Shown: positions 1-7,542 of the stretch, piece after piece | How positions within the stretch are numbered: the stretch's first letter is position 1 | Layout of the letters: every line of letters begins with the position of its first letter | NCBI GenBank assembly: GCA_024227135.1 | Contig: JAAELC010000130.1 | Location: forward strand, 1 to 51,371 | Direction of reading: 5' to 3' | From: Gammaproteobacteria bacterium | Lineage (GTDB): Bacteria > Pseudomonadota > Gammaproteobacteria > Chromatiales > Chromatiaceae | DNA length: 51,371 bases | Position numbers and translations under genes: made by a program | Notes under the pieces: generated by a model | What the model was told of the DNA's origin: nothing | The model's input: the letters and a program-made list of their open reading frames with translations, nothing else | Database searches by the model: none

Positions 1-2
1 GA

Positions 3-98
3 AACCGTTCGGTTGACCACCTTTTTTCTGATCTGGTGAATCGCGAGCCGCCGCTTCCCGAGCATCTGCGGTCACTGGTTCATAAGTCTGAGACTTAG
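3..98 (+). CDS. possible 3' end of an unidentified gene
   Basis: A frame stays open from the window edge to a TAG at 96-98 and would encode the last 31 residues of a protein. The tail is polar and helix-friendly, with no motif I recognise. The stretch is short enough to be open by chance. The only support is that it ends just before a repeat-rich intergenic region, as a real gene would. No function is assigned. Confidence 0.3.
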   Translation, partial: NRSVDHLFSDLVNREPPLPEHLRSLVHKSET

Positions 99-132
99 GA
101 ACCGCCGGAATTTGCCAGTTACCCTTTTTATT

Positions 133-256
133 GTGTGGGTACCCAAGCCGGGGACTCCCTGTCAGGCGTCCCGGCACCCACGCTCTGCGTGGGTACCAGT
201 CTCCCTGATGCTCTGGGTCATTCCACCGCGGGGCATGAGCACCGGAGGCAACTCAA
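133..256. repeat. palindromic intergenic repeat (REP-like)
   Basis: The segment contains a strong hairpin, ACCCACGC at 176-183 and GCGTGGGT at 187-194 with a three-base loop, and a second copy of the arm (GTGGGTACCCA) near 135-145. CCCACGC-TCT-GCGTGGG palindromes are a common extragenic repeat type in many bacteria. It lies between the partial gene at the left edge and the convergent acyltransferase gene, and could form a hairpin in transcripts from either side. Confidence 0.5.
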
Positions 257-268
257 ACCCCTTTCCCA

Positions 269-3200
269 TCACGCTGCAACTGCCTCTTTCGCCACTTGTT
301 TGGCTCGGCTGAAATCACTTTTGCCACTGCCCAGTTTGGGGATGGCATCCACCTGTATCAGTTTGGAGGGTCGCATCAGGGGGTTGAGCCCGGACTGTTC
401 CATGACGGATTTCAACGCCGCTTGATCGATTCCGGCATACAGCAGGACGACCTGTTCCCCTTTCTTGCCATCGGGAAGCGCAGTGGCCAAAATTTCTGCA
501 TCCTCCGCAAGCAGTTTGCTGATAGCCCCTTCGATAGCGCCGAGGCTGATCATTTCACCGCCGATTTTGGCAAAACGGGAGTAGCGGTCCACAATGGTCA
601 GAAAGCCGTCTTTATCCAAGTGACCCTTGTCCCCGGTTTTGTACCAGCGCCTGCCTTCCATTTCCAGAATGACGTCAGCTGTTTTTTCGGGATCATCCAG
701 GTAGCCCAGCATCACCTGGGTACCACCGAACAGAATCAACCCGTCCTCGCCGGTGGGTAGTGGGTTCAATGTTTCTGGATCGACGATACGGAAGCTTCCC
801 CCGGGTAGAGGCAGCCCTACGGTACCGGGTTTATTGCCCTGCTGTACCCGCCAATCCCCGGAATCGATACGATCCGGAAGATTGACGCTGGCCACCGGGG
901 TGGTTTCCGTGGTGCCGTAACCTTCGTAAATCTCTTTGTTGAACTTCAATTTGAAAGCATCACGGACCTCCGGGCTCAACCGTTCGGCACCGGCTACGAC
1001 CACCCGCAGGGACTCGAGCATCAAGGGGTGGACTTTTCGGTTGCGGGTGAACAGCCGCAGGAAGGTGGCAGTAGCACAGAATATGCTGGCCTGATGCCGG
1101 GCCATCCCCTTTGCGATGGTCACCACATCCGTGGGGTCCGGGTGAAAGACCGCCGGAATGCCCTCGATCACCGGCATCAGTCCGGTGGCTGTCAGGCCGA
1201 AGGCATGAAACAGGGGCAGTGTGGCCATCACCACGTCTTCGTGACGGGTATCCAGTACATCCGATACCTGGCGAATGTTGGCCATGATATTGCGGTGGCT
1301 GAGAACTACGCCCTTGGGTTCCCCTTCGCTGCCGCTGGAGAAAAGAATCGCCGCCGGCTGTTCGAGATCCACTTGCTGACCAAACAGGAGATGGAGCAGC
1401 CGGGCTGGCAGGCAGATACAGGCAGTCAATATAGCCAGTTTACCCAGGGTGCTGATTTCGTTTTTCAACTCTTCGAGTTCGTACACTTCAACCGATTCCA
1501 GAAGCGGATCCAGGTCGATGCCCCGTTGCTTGAGTTTCTTTAGAAACCGGCTGGATGTGTAGATGGTTCGGATCTCGGCCTTGGCCACCGCTGAAGTCAG
1601 GGCCTGAAGACTGGCGGTGTAGTTCAGGTTGACCACGGTCTTCCCTTTCAGCAGCACCGCCAGATTGGTGATCACCCCGGCGCTGCTGGTGGGTAGCAGC
1701 AATCCTACATTCTGTTCCGGGCTGCGTGCGGCGATCAGGCGGGAGAAGGCGATAACGCCGGTCAATGCCTTATATCCGGAGAGCAGGGTGCCACCCTGGG
1801 CATCGGTCATGCAGAGCGCGTTTCCCCGCTGCCTGGCGGTTCGAATCCATGCCAGTGGGATCGGGTCCAGCGTTCGGGTGTGTTGTTCCCAGGCATCGAT
1901 GGAGAGATCAAATATGTGGCGCTTCAACTCCGGGGCAGGGGTATCCAGGGGCAGGGGCTGGCCAAAGGCGACGATAACCTGTCCCCGCATGCGTTCGTTG
2001 CGTGTTGCCTGGAGTTTCTCGCTTGAACGGGAGAAGCGGCTTCCCCAGAGACCTCGAAGATAAAAAGGCAGGATTACCCCTTCTGCGCCTTCGGCGGCAT
2101 GTTCATAACCTGTTTTGAACACTCCAAGCTGGCCGTTGCGGCTGATAGTACCCTCCGGGAACAGGCACACCACTTCCCCCGCTTTGAGTAACTGGTTGAT
2201 TTTCCCCAGGGACTCTCTACTGTGTCCCCCCGCAATCGGGATAACCCCGAACAGATCGAGAAACCACTTCAGGTACCAGCGCTGATAAATACCGCGATAC
2301 ATGACAAATCGAACCGGGCGGGGGCAGGCGATCTGAATCATGGCCCAGTCCAGCCAGCTGATGTGATTTCCCAGCATCAGTACTCCCCCTTGAGCCGGCA
2401 GATTGTCAAAACCCAGCACCTCTATACGATAGGAACCAGCCAGCAGACGGGCGATCACATAGCGCACCAGGGATTGTGGTAGCTGGTAAACAGTGTAAAC
2501 CGCCCCTGCCAGGGCGATAGCTGCCATCAGGTACATCAGTTCGCCACCATCGAGTCCCTTTACGGCGAACAGCACGGTCAGCCCCAGAAAACTGAGCATC
2601 ACGATATTCTGAACCCAGTTATTACCCGCAAGTACGGTCCCCAGTTCGTGGTCTCTGGCATTGAACTGGATCAGTGCATTCAGGGGAACGATGAAAATGC
2701 CTCCGGCGATCCCCAGGAGTAGAAAGGCGAGGGTTACCAGGGGAAGAGCGTTCAATTGGGGTACAAAGAACAGGGCTACGACGATACCCAGGGCACCCAG
2801 GGGTATCAGGCCGGTTTCGATGTAATGTCGGGATGCTCTGCCGGCAATGAGAGAGCCGATGATGATGCCGATTCCGGAACAAGCCATCATCCCCTGAATC
2901 ACAACAGTGTTGGTCAATCCCAGGTTGGCCTTGGCATAGGCGGGAAAAGCGGCGAGTACCACCTGGGAAATGCCCCAGAAAATCGAGAGACCGATGATGG
3001 AGAGCCAGATGGTGCGGTGACCGGAGATTTTGTTAATGTTGATCTTTAAAGAGCGGCCGCGTCGATAGCTGGCCCAGTCAAACTTCAGATTGGGCGCCTT
3101 GGCAGGTGTGGATGGGAGTCGCAGAGTCATAAACCATTCCAGCAGTGCACAACTCACCAGTATCCAGCCAATAGGAGCGATTGACTGCAGTAATTCCTGC

Positions 3201-3721
3201 TCGTTTCGGTATTCCACGCCAGACAGTCCCTGTTCAAAAAGCACGGAAAAGACAAAGATTCCCGAGAGAATGGCAACGATGGTTATCGCTTGTACTGCGG
3301 CGTTGGCAGTGGCCAGCCGCTCTTTGCCTGCCAGTTCCTTGATATAGCCGTATTTCGCCGGCGAGTAGAAGGCGCTTTGCACCGCCAGGATGAAGGTCAT
3401 GGCAAAGGCAAACTCAAACCACCCCAGGTAGTAAGAGAGGGTGATCAACAGGGTAAGCACCACGGCCGCTGCGGCACTGATCTGCATCACCCGGGGTTTG
3501 CGAAACCGGTCAGAGAGAAAACCGGCCGGTGTGAACAGTAATACGAAAGGCAGCAGGATCAGTCCGTTGACAATAGCGGTAAGAATGATCTGGGTCTGAC
3601 CATCGTGGATTTTAAAGACGGTATTCTGGATCAGAATCTTATGCCCCAGGTCGATGAAGGCGTTGAGAAAGAGGACCAGGATAAAAGGGGCGAATCCGGT
3701 TAGCCTGAAAAGCTTGTCCAT
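269..3721 (-). CDS. aas: fused lysophospholipid transporter (LplT-like) / acyltransferase / acyl-ACP synthetase
   Basis: This 1150-residue protein has three parts. Residues 1 to about 410 form an MFS-type membrane domain like LplT. Residues about 430-620 are a PlsC-type acyltransferase, with the H-x4-D motif in NHISWLD near 452 and FPEGT near 522. Residues about 640-1150 are an AMP-forming acyl-ACP synthetase, with SSGSEGEPKG near 792, YGTTE near 935 and YKTGD near 1027. In E. coli, LplT and Aas are separate partners that flip lysophosphatidylethanolamine inward and re-acylate it using acyl-ACP; here one polypeptide would do both at the inner membrane. All catalytic motifs look intact. The ATG at 3719-3721 precedes the first membrane helix directly. 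The gene is divergent from the HTH gene at 3860. The family is clear; the substrate is inferred. Confidence 0.92.
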   Translation of the reverse strand: MDKLFRLTGFAPFILVLFLNAFIDLGHKILIQNTVFKIHDGQTQIILTAIVNGLILLPFVLLFTPAGFLSDRFRKPRVMQISAAAAVVLTLLITLSYYLGWFEFAFAMTFILAVQSAFYSPAKYGYIKELAGKERLATANAAVQAITIVAILSGIFVFSVLFEQGLSGVEYRNEQELLQSIAPIGWILVSCALLEWFMTLRLPSTPAKAPNLKFDWASYRRGRSLKININKISGHRTIWLSIIGLSIFWGISQVVLAAFPAYAKANLGLTNTVVIQGMMACSGIGIIIGSLIAGRASRHYIETGLIPLGALGIVVALFFVPQLNALPLVTLAFLLLGIAGGIFIVPLNALIQFNARDHELGTVLAGNNWVQNIVMLSFLGLTVLFAVKGLDGGELMYLMAAIALAGAVYTVYQLPQSLVRYVIARLLAGSYRIEVLGFDNLPAQGGVLMLGNHISWLDWAMIQIACPRPVRFVMYRGIYQRWYLKWFLDLFGVIPIAGGHSRESLGKINQLLKAGEVVCLFPEGTISRNGQLGVFKTGYEHAAEGAEGVILPFYLRGLWGSRFSRSSEKLQATRNERMRGQVIVAFGQPLPLDTPAPELKRHIFDLSIDAWEQHTRTLDPIPLAWIRTARQRGNALCMTDAQGGTLLSGYKALTGVIAFSRLIAARSPEQNVGLLLPTSSAGVITNLAVLLKGKTVVNLNYTASLQALTSAVAKAEIRTIYTSSRFLKKLKQRGIDLDPLLESVEVYELEELKNEISTLGKLAILTACICLPARLLHLLFGQQVDLEQPAAILFSSGSEGEPKGVVLSHRNIMANIRQVSDVLDTRHEDVVMATLPLFHAFGLTATGLMPVIEGIPAVFHPDPTDVVTIAKGMARHQASIFCATATFLRLFTRNRKVHPLMLESLRVVVAGAERLSPEVRDAFKLKFNKEIYEGYGTTETTPVASVNLPDRIDSGDWRVQQGNKPGTVGLPLPGGSFRIVDPETLNPLPTGEDGLILFGGTQVMLGYLDDPEKTADVILEMEGRRWYKTGDKGHLDKDGFLTIVDRYSRFAKIGGEMISLGAIEGAISKLLAEDAEILATALPDGKKGEQVVLLYAGIDQAALKSVMEQSGLNPLMRPSKLIQVDAIPKLGSGKSDFSRAKQVAKEAVAA

Positions 3722-3859
3722 GGAGTGGGGCCTCAGTGGTTGGTTGAAGATGGATATAAGATTAAAGCTGTGTATCCTTGAGTACTACGATAACAGACAG
3801 AGTCCCGAAGGTTGCACCTTTTGGTGTCACCAGGTGCTACTTTCCAGGGGAGTCCGCCC

Positions 3860-4594
3860 ATGACCCAGACCGTTCAGTTGATCGATGAATTGAAGAAGGC
3901 GCTAAAAGCCCATGGCCGGACTTATGCTGATATCGCCAAGTATCTCGATCTTTCGGAGGCCAGTATCAAACGCTCCTTTTCCCAGAGAAATTTTACCCTT
4001 CAGCGTCTGGATCAGATTTGTCAAATGATCGACATAGAAATATCCGACCTGGTTCAGCAGCTCAATGAAAATACGGCAACACCACTTTCCGGGTTGACTC
4101 TGGAGCAGGAGCAGGAGATTGTCGGTGACCTGGAGTTGTTACTGATCACTGTGTGTATTCTGAACCGCTGGACCCTTGTACAACTGATGGAGCGCTTCGA
4201 TATTCCGGAAGTGCGGTGTATCAAGCACCTGACCCGGCTGGATCGGCTCAAAGTGATCGAACTGCTCCCCAGAAACCGTGTGAAACTGCGGGTGGCCTCT
4301 AACTTCAAGTGGCGGGAGAACGGGCCCATTCAGCAGTTTTTTCTTGAGAAACTCCAGCAGGCGTTTTTCAACTCCCGGTTCGACCGCAGACACGAAAGGT
4401 TGATTGTGATCAACGGCATGCTGGCAGACAGCTCCCATGCGGTATTCCAACGAAAGATGGAGCAGTTGGCCCGGGCATTCGATGAACTTTCTGCTGTTGA
4501 TGCTGCGTTACCCTTTGACGATCGTGACGGCACCACCGTGGTGTTGGCGATGCGTCCCTGGCGCTACGGCCTGTTTCATCAATTTGAAAAGTAA
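3860..4594 (+). CDS. XRE-type helix-turn-helix transcriptional regulator
   Basis: A 244-residue protein. Its N-terminus (about residues 5-65) is a Cro/CI-type HTH: YADIAKYLDLSEASIKRSFS is the DNA-binding pair, followed by the typical L-x-x-I-C dimer helix. A second region (about 85-150) looks like a winged helix, and the C-terminus is helical with no known ligand fold. I chose the ATG at 3860 because the HTH begins 6 residues later; a longer in-frame start at 3812 would add 16 residues with no sign of conservation. It is divergent from the acyltransferase fusion across about 140 bp, so it may control that gene, itself, or the following yiaAB-pspA pair. Those targets are inference. Confidence 0.85.
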   Translation: MTQTVQLIDELKKALKAHGRTYADIAKYLDLSEASIKRSFSQRNFTLQRLDQICQMIDIEISDLVQQLNENTATPLSGLTLEQEQEIVGDLELLLITVCILNRWTLVQLMERFDIPEVRCIKHLTRLDRLKVIELLPRNRVKLRVASNFKWRENGPIQQFFLEKLQQAFFNSRFDRRHERLIVINGMLADSSHAVFQRKMEQLARAFDELSAVDAALPFDDRDGTTVVLAMRPWRYGLFHQFEK

Positions 4595-4744
4595 CGGCCC
4601 CAGGTATCGTTAATTAATACCCTCGGTCGTATTTTTCTGGACTTTTTTTTAATCAGTTGCAAATTCTGATCCTGGATCAATACTCCCTCTCAAGCCCCGG
4701 GGTATTTACCCCCCTTCACCAACCTCCGAGAGGGAGATGCCACA

Positions 4745-5017
4745 ATGCAAGAAATCGATATTCAGAGTCACTCCACATCCTGGCTTTTCTACGTTAAAGC
4801 GGCTTTTGTTATCTCACTGGCAGCTATGGCGGTCGGTATCACGTTCATGCCGGCTTCGCTGGTGGTGCAAGGTTACTTCGCCCTCAGTTCCCTGTTTCTG
4901 GTCAGTTCCACCATCACGATGGTCAAGACGTTGCGTGACGAACATGAAAGTCATCGCCTGCTCAACAAGATCAGCGAAGCCAAAACCCAGAAGATCATCA
5001 ATGAGTTTTCGGAATAG
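4745..5017 (+). CDS. YiaA/YiaB-type two-helix inner membrane protein
   Basis: A 90-residue protein with two predicted transmembrane helices (about 15-35 and 40-62) and a charged cytoplasmic tail rich in Glu and Lys. The layout and the F-V-x-K-A-A-F-x-I-S start of the first helix match the YiaAB two-helix family. A GAGGGAGA ribosome site lies just upstream of the ATG. The stop is 13 bp before the PspA-family start, so the two are almost certainly co-transcribed. The role is not biochemically established; the pairing suggests it serves as a membrane partner or docking site for the PspA-like protein. Confidence 0.8.
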   Translation: MQEIDIQSHSTSWLFYVKAAFVISLAAMAVGITFMPASLVVQGYFALSSLFLVSSTITMVKTLRDEHESHRLLNKISEAKTQKIINEFSE

Positions 5018-5030
5018 GGGAGCGTATAAC

Positions 5031-5741
5031 ATGGGATTACTCGACAAACTGGCCACTGCGGTGCGTGGTGGCACAAGAGAGGTATTGGAGCAGGCAGTGG
5101 ATGCCAACGGTCTGCGAATCCTCGCCCAGGAAATCCACGAATGTGAAACATCGGTCCGAGCGGCCCGACAGGATCTGTGCCGTATAGCGGCGGAGCGCAT
5201 ACAGATGCGTCGGGAAGCGGATCAGCTCCATGCATCCATGAAAGAGAAGGAGCGCCAGGCGGGTGTGGCTTTGGATCAGGGGGAGGAAGCACTGGCTCGG
5301 GAGGCTGCCCAGTGGATTGCTGAACGAGAACCCCTGCTGTCCGATCTGCGCAGGAAACAGCACCATCTGGAATCCCAGGAGACGGGCTTGAAACAGCGAC
5401 TTCAAACCGTCATCGAACAGATAGCTGCGTATCGCAGGGAGTTGCGCATGGTGCAGGCGACTGCCAATGCCCAGTCGGCAACCCGACAGATTACTTGTCA
5501 TGCCGGCAGGCTCCCGGACCAGCTCGATGAGATCCAGGTATCCCTGCAGCGAATCAAGGGACGCCAGCAGAACCTGTCAGATCGACTGGAGGCTGCGGAG
5601 GTTATCGAGCGGGAACTCGGTGACGGCTCACTGGAAGCCCGTCTCGATGCTATGGATTCAGATTCCAGACCGGGTTCCACAGAAGCCGTACTCGATCGAA
5701 TAAGAAATCGACAGGCCAGGGGAGGGTGCCCTTCGGGTTGA
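5031..5741 (+). CDS. PspA/IM30-family membrane-stress protein
   Basis: A 236-residue, almost entirely coiled-coil protein rich in Glu, Arg, Gln and Lys. It has the long-helix pattern of PspA/IM30 (Vipp1) proteins, which polymerise on damaged inner membrane and limit proton leakage. An amphipathic N-terminal segment (MGLLDKLATAVRGG) fits the membrane-binding helix. I chose the ATG at 5031; the frame runs open further upstream, but that part overlaps the yiaAB gene in another frame. The classical pspF/pspBC partners are absent, and no sigma-54 site with proper GG/GC spacing is visible upstream. Family level is confident; it resembles YjfJ-like PspA paralogues more than E. coli PspA. Confidence 0.8.
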   Translation: MGLLDKLATAVRGGTREVLEQAVDANGLRILAQEIHECETSVRAARQDLCRIAAERIQMRREADQLHASMKEKERQAGVALDQGEEALAREAAQWIAEREPLLSDLRRKQHHLESQETGLKQRLQTVIEQIAAYRRELRMVQATANAQSATRQITCHAGRLPDQLDEIQVSLQRIKGRQQNLSDRLEAAEVIERELGDGSLEARLDAMDSDSRPGSTEAVLDRIRNRQARGGCPSG

Positions 5742-5752
5742 TCAGCCCGAAG
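5731..5752 (+). terminator. hairpin across the pspA-like stop codon
   Basis: CTTCGGG (5731-5737) pairs with CCCGAAG (5746-5752); the intervening TTGATCAG extends the near-palindrome with a wobble pair. The stem includes the TGA stop. There is no T-run, so it may be a processing or stability hairpin rather than a full terminator. Confidence 0.45.
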
Positions 5753-5781
5753 TGGTGATTTCCTGTTTCATCGTGAGGGTG

Positions 5782-5820
5782 CGACAAGGGCTGCATAGTG
5801 GTTCCGCACAACCCTTGTCG
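5782..5820 (+). terminator. second hairpin downstream of the pspA-like gene
   Basis: CGACAAGGG (5782-5790) and CCCTTGTCG (5812-5820) form a perfect 9-bp stem around a 21-base loop. A competing pairing is possible between GTGCG just upstream and CGCAC in the loop. No T-run follows. The 586 bp between the pspA-like stop and the SDR gene hold only this, the preceding hairpin, the repeat composite and about 140 bp with no feature I recognise. Confidence 0.4.
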
Positions 5821-5963
5821 TAATCCGCTAAACGGTCTCCCGGATGACAGTTCCCGGTACCACTCGGGGAAACACCACTGCTGGAACCGACCACTGCTTT
5901 GAAAGCACTGAAGGCGTAATCGCCGTCGGTCTGGCTGAGGTGTCGTTCGGGACTGCGGGCAAC

Positions 5964-6330
5964 TTAGGGCCGCGGAAAAAATGAATCATCCCATCCTGCT
6001 GGTCTCTCAGCTCAGCTATCACTACCGGCATCCTGCCTCGCGTGAATCCAGTCCATCCATGGACATCGCCTGCGTTGCAGATTCATTTACATAATCAATG
6101 AGATGCGCTTTCATCTGCGCCTTGAATCTGAGCTGATATGCTGCGCAGTCTGGGACAATACGTTATTTCCGAGTAACTACTTACCCCGCACGGGCAATCT
6201 GTTGCGGAAGACGCCGTCAATACTTCCCTGTAGGCTTGGCTTTGGCATCCATGCCAAAGACACTTCCTTCACAGACCGCCCCTGCGGGGTAATCTCTGGG
6301 GGGTGAGCAGATACATTTCCGAGGCCCTTA
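5964..6330. repeat. dispersed repeat A, copy 1, interrupted by repeat B
   Basis: This is a roughly 225-bp non-coding element starting TTAGGGCCGCGGAAAAAAT and ending TTTCCGAGGCCCTTA, so the ends are inverted copies (AGGGCC-G/T-CGGAAA). It closely matches 40053-40269 over almost its whole length, and its left end is like 48142. A separate 142-bp repeat B (6173-6314) has inserted near its right end. The terminal TTA gives the stop codon of the SDR gene on the minus strand. It behaves like a MITE-type mobile repeat; no transposase is in the window. Confidence 0.8.
6173..6314. mobile_element. dispersed repeat B (MITE-like) inserted in repeat A
   Basis: A 142-bp element with inverted ends GTAACTACTTACCCC (left) and, read inward on the other strand, GTATCTGCTCACCCC (right). 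It is flanked by the same 8 bases, ATTTCCGA, at 6165-6172 and 6315-6322, as expected for a target-site duplication; copy 2 of repeat A at 40053 has this sequence only once. The middle holds a hairpin, TTTGGCAT-CC-ATGCCAAA, at 6241-6258. Other copies or fragments lie at 7140, 12522, 42207 and 44183. Confidence 0.8.
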
Positions 6331-7044
6331 CCATGGAATGGGTTTCCGATGCCGGAAGAAACCACCCGTGGGCCCATCATCAGGCAATGTAGCCAGCCAC
6401 AGGATGCCGTCAACGCCCTCTTCGGGAGTCAGTTCAGCATTCTCCCCGCCCATGTCGGTGCGAACCCAGCCCGGGCATGCGGAATTGACTTTCACCTGAG
6501 TCTCTTTCAACTCATCGGCAAAAATGCGGGTCAGTGCATTCAATGCGGTCTTCGAGATCCGGTAACCGGTACAGCAGCCATTCATATCGCTGAGTTGCCC
6601 CATTCCCGAAGAAACATTCACTACGCGGCCATAACCATTCATCAGCGGGATCAATTGCTGACACAAAAACAGCGGAGCATAGGTGTTTGTTTCCATGGCG
6701 GTGCGCAGGATGTCCAGTCCGGTATCAAACACACTGCTGCTTTTGCCTGTCGCCGGGGAGGGGTCCGGGAATATTCCGGCATTGTTTATCAGGATGTCCA
6801 GACGCCCGGTCTGCTCTCGAATATGATCTACCAGCTTCCGTATACTTTCGGGGTCGGTAACATCCAGTGGATGGTATCTGAAATCATGCCCGGAGCTGGA
6901 CAATCTCTGGACTGTCTCCTTACCTTTATCTTGATCTCTACTGGTCAGAAAAACAGTAAGGCCCAACGCACCCAGTTGTCGACAGGTTTCCAGTCCGAGT
7001 CCACGGTTGGCACCGGTGACCACAGCCACTTTCAGTTCTGACAT
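6328..7044 (-). CDS. short-chain dehydrogenase/reductase, carbonyl-reductase-like
   Basis: A 238-residue classical SDR. It shows the cofactor motif TGANRGLG near residues 10-17, NNAG near 87, the catalytic Ser in VNVSSGMG, and YRISK (Y-x3-K) near 158. An Arg after the second strand (TSRD) favours NADP(H). The overall pattern resembles the CBR1/carbonyl-reductase branch. The cytosolic substrate is unknown. The ATG at 7042-7044 is the natural start because the cofactor motif begins 9 residues later. The last codons abut repeat A, and the TAA stop is the first three bases of that repeat's inverted end, so the C-terminus may have been altered by the insertion. The gene stands alone. Confidence 0.9.
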   Translation of the reverse strand: MSELKVAVVTGANRGLGLETCRQLGALGLTVFLTSRDQDKGKETVQRLSSSGHDFRYHPLDVTDPESIRKLVDHIREQTGRLDILINNAGIFPDPSPATGKSSSVFDTGLDILRTAMETNTYAPLFLCQQLIPLMNGYGRVVNVSSGMGQLSDMNGCCTGYRISKTALNALTRIFADELKETQVKVNSACPGWVRTDMGGENAELTPEEGVDGILWLATLPDDGPTGGFFRHRKPIPW

Positions 7045-7542
7045 GAAATTTAACTCCCTGAATTTGTAGTTGAAGGCGAAGGTATTCCACTCTCTCGCTC
7101 CCCCGCAGAGATTACTATATTCTGCTCAGTTGCCACAACGTAACTGCTCCCCCAGAGTTCACCCCCCATGGTGGGTGGGAATAGCGGGTTATTGCGACAC
7201 CCCAGACGCTTGCCTGGGGACTCTTCCCGTGGGAAAAAGTTGTACAGACCCAAACATTGTACTTGAATAGTATTGAGTACCTGTTTTCTGGTTGGCGGGC
7301 AAACCGCGGTGCCTGTCACTGAATCCAGATGATGAACGCCGTAGGATGTCAGAAGGTTCACTATCAGCACGACGCTTTAAGCTCGAATGCAGGTCTTCGG
7401 AGTAAAGTACCGGGGGTGGCTGTGGAATGGTGCAGCAGGAAACTGCGAGTTCCCGGCGGATCGGGTGAATCGGACTTCCGGGTCTGCACAATGCAGGTTT
7501 TCACTTGGTATGAGGGTGTGAGCGCATCAGGGAGAACAGTTG
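7045..7542. other. intergenic region between the SDR and FHA-protein genes
   Basis: About 500 bp with no convincing gene. It contains a truncated repeat B (from 7140) and a CCCCAG (7200-7205)/CTGGGG (7214-7219) hairpin. It must also hold promoters for the two divergent genes, but I cannot point to clear -35/-10 boxes. A possible ribosome site AGGGAGA at 7530-7536 precedes the start at 7543. Confidence 0.5.
7140..7180. repeat. repeat B fragment, reverse orientation
   Basis: It begins GTAACTGCTCCCCCAGAG and continues ACCCCCCATGGTGG. This matches the right end of the copy at 44183-44326 read on the opposite strand. The similarity fades after about 40 bp and I see no second end, so it is a truncated copy. 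Confidence 0.6.

Noticed and set aside
135-425. Plus-strand open frames at the left edge
   Set aside because: They run through a palindromic repeat and the 3' end of the acyltransferase gene on the other strand, with no ribosome site or motif.
4630-4670. Possible sigma-54 promoter before the yiaAB-pspA pair
   Set aside because: TGG and TTGC are present, but about 15 bases apart, far from the GG-N10-GC spacing required.
4737-5030. Upstream extension of the PspA-like protein
   Set aside because: The frame is open, but it overlaps the yiaAB gene in another frame and its composition is Arg/Ser/Trp-rich noise; the ATG at 5031 begins the conserved helix.
5828-6031. 67-residue minus-strand open frame
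   Set aside because: It runs into repeat A and has no ribosome site or recognisable sequence.
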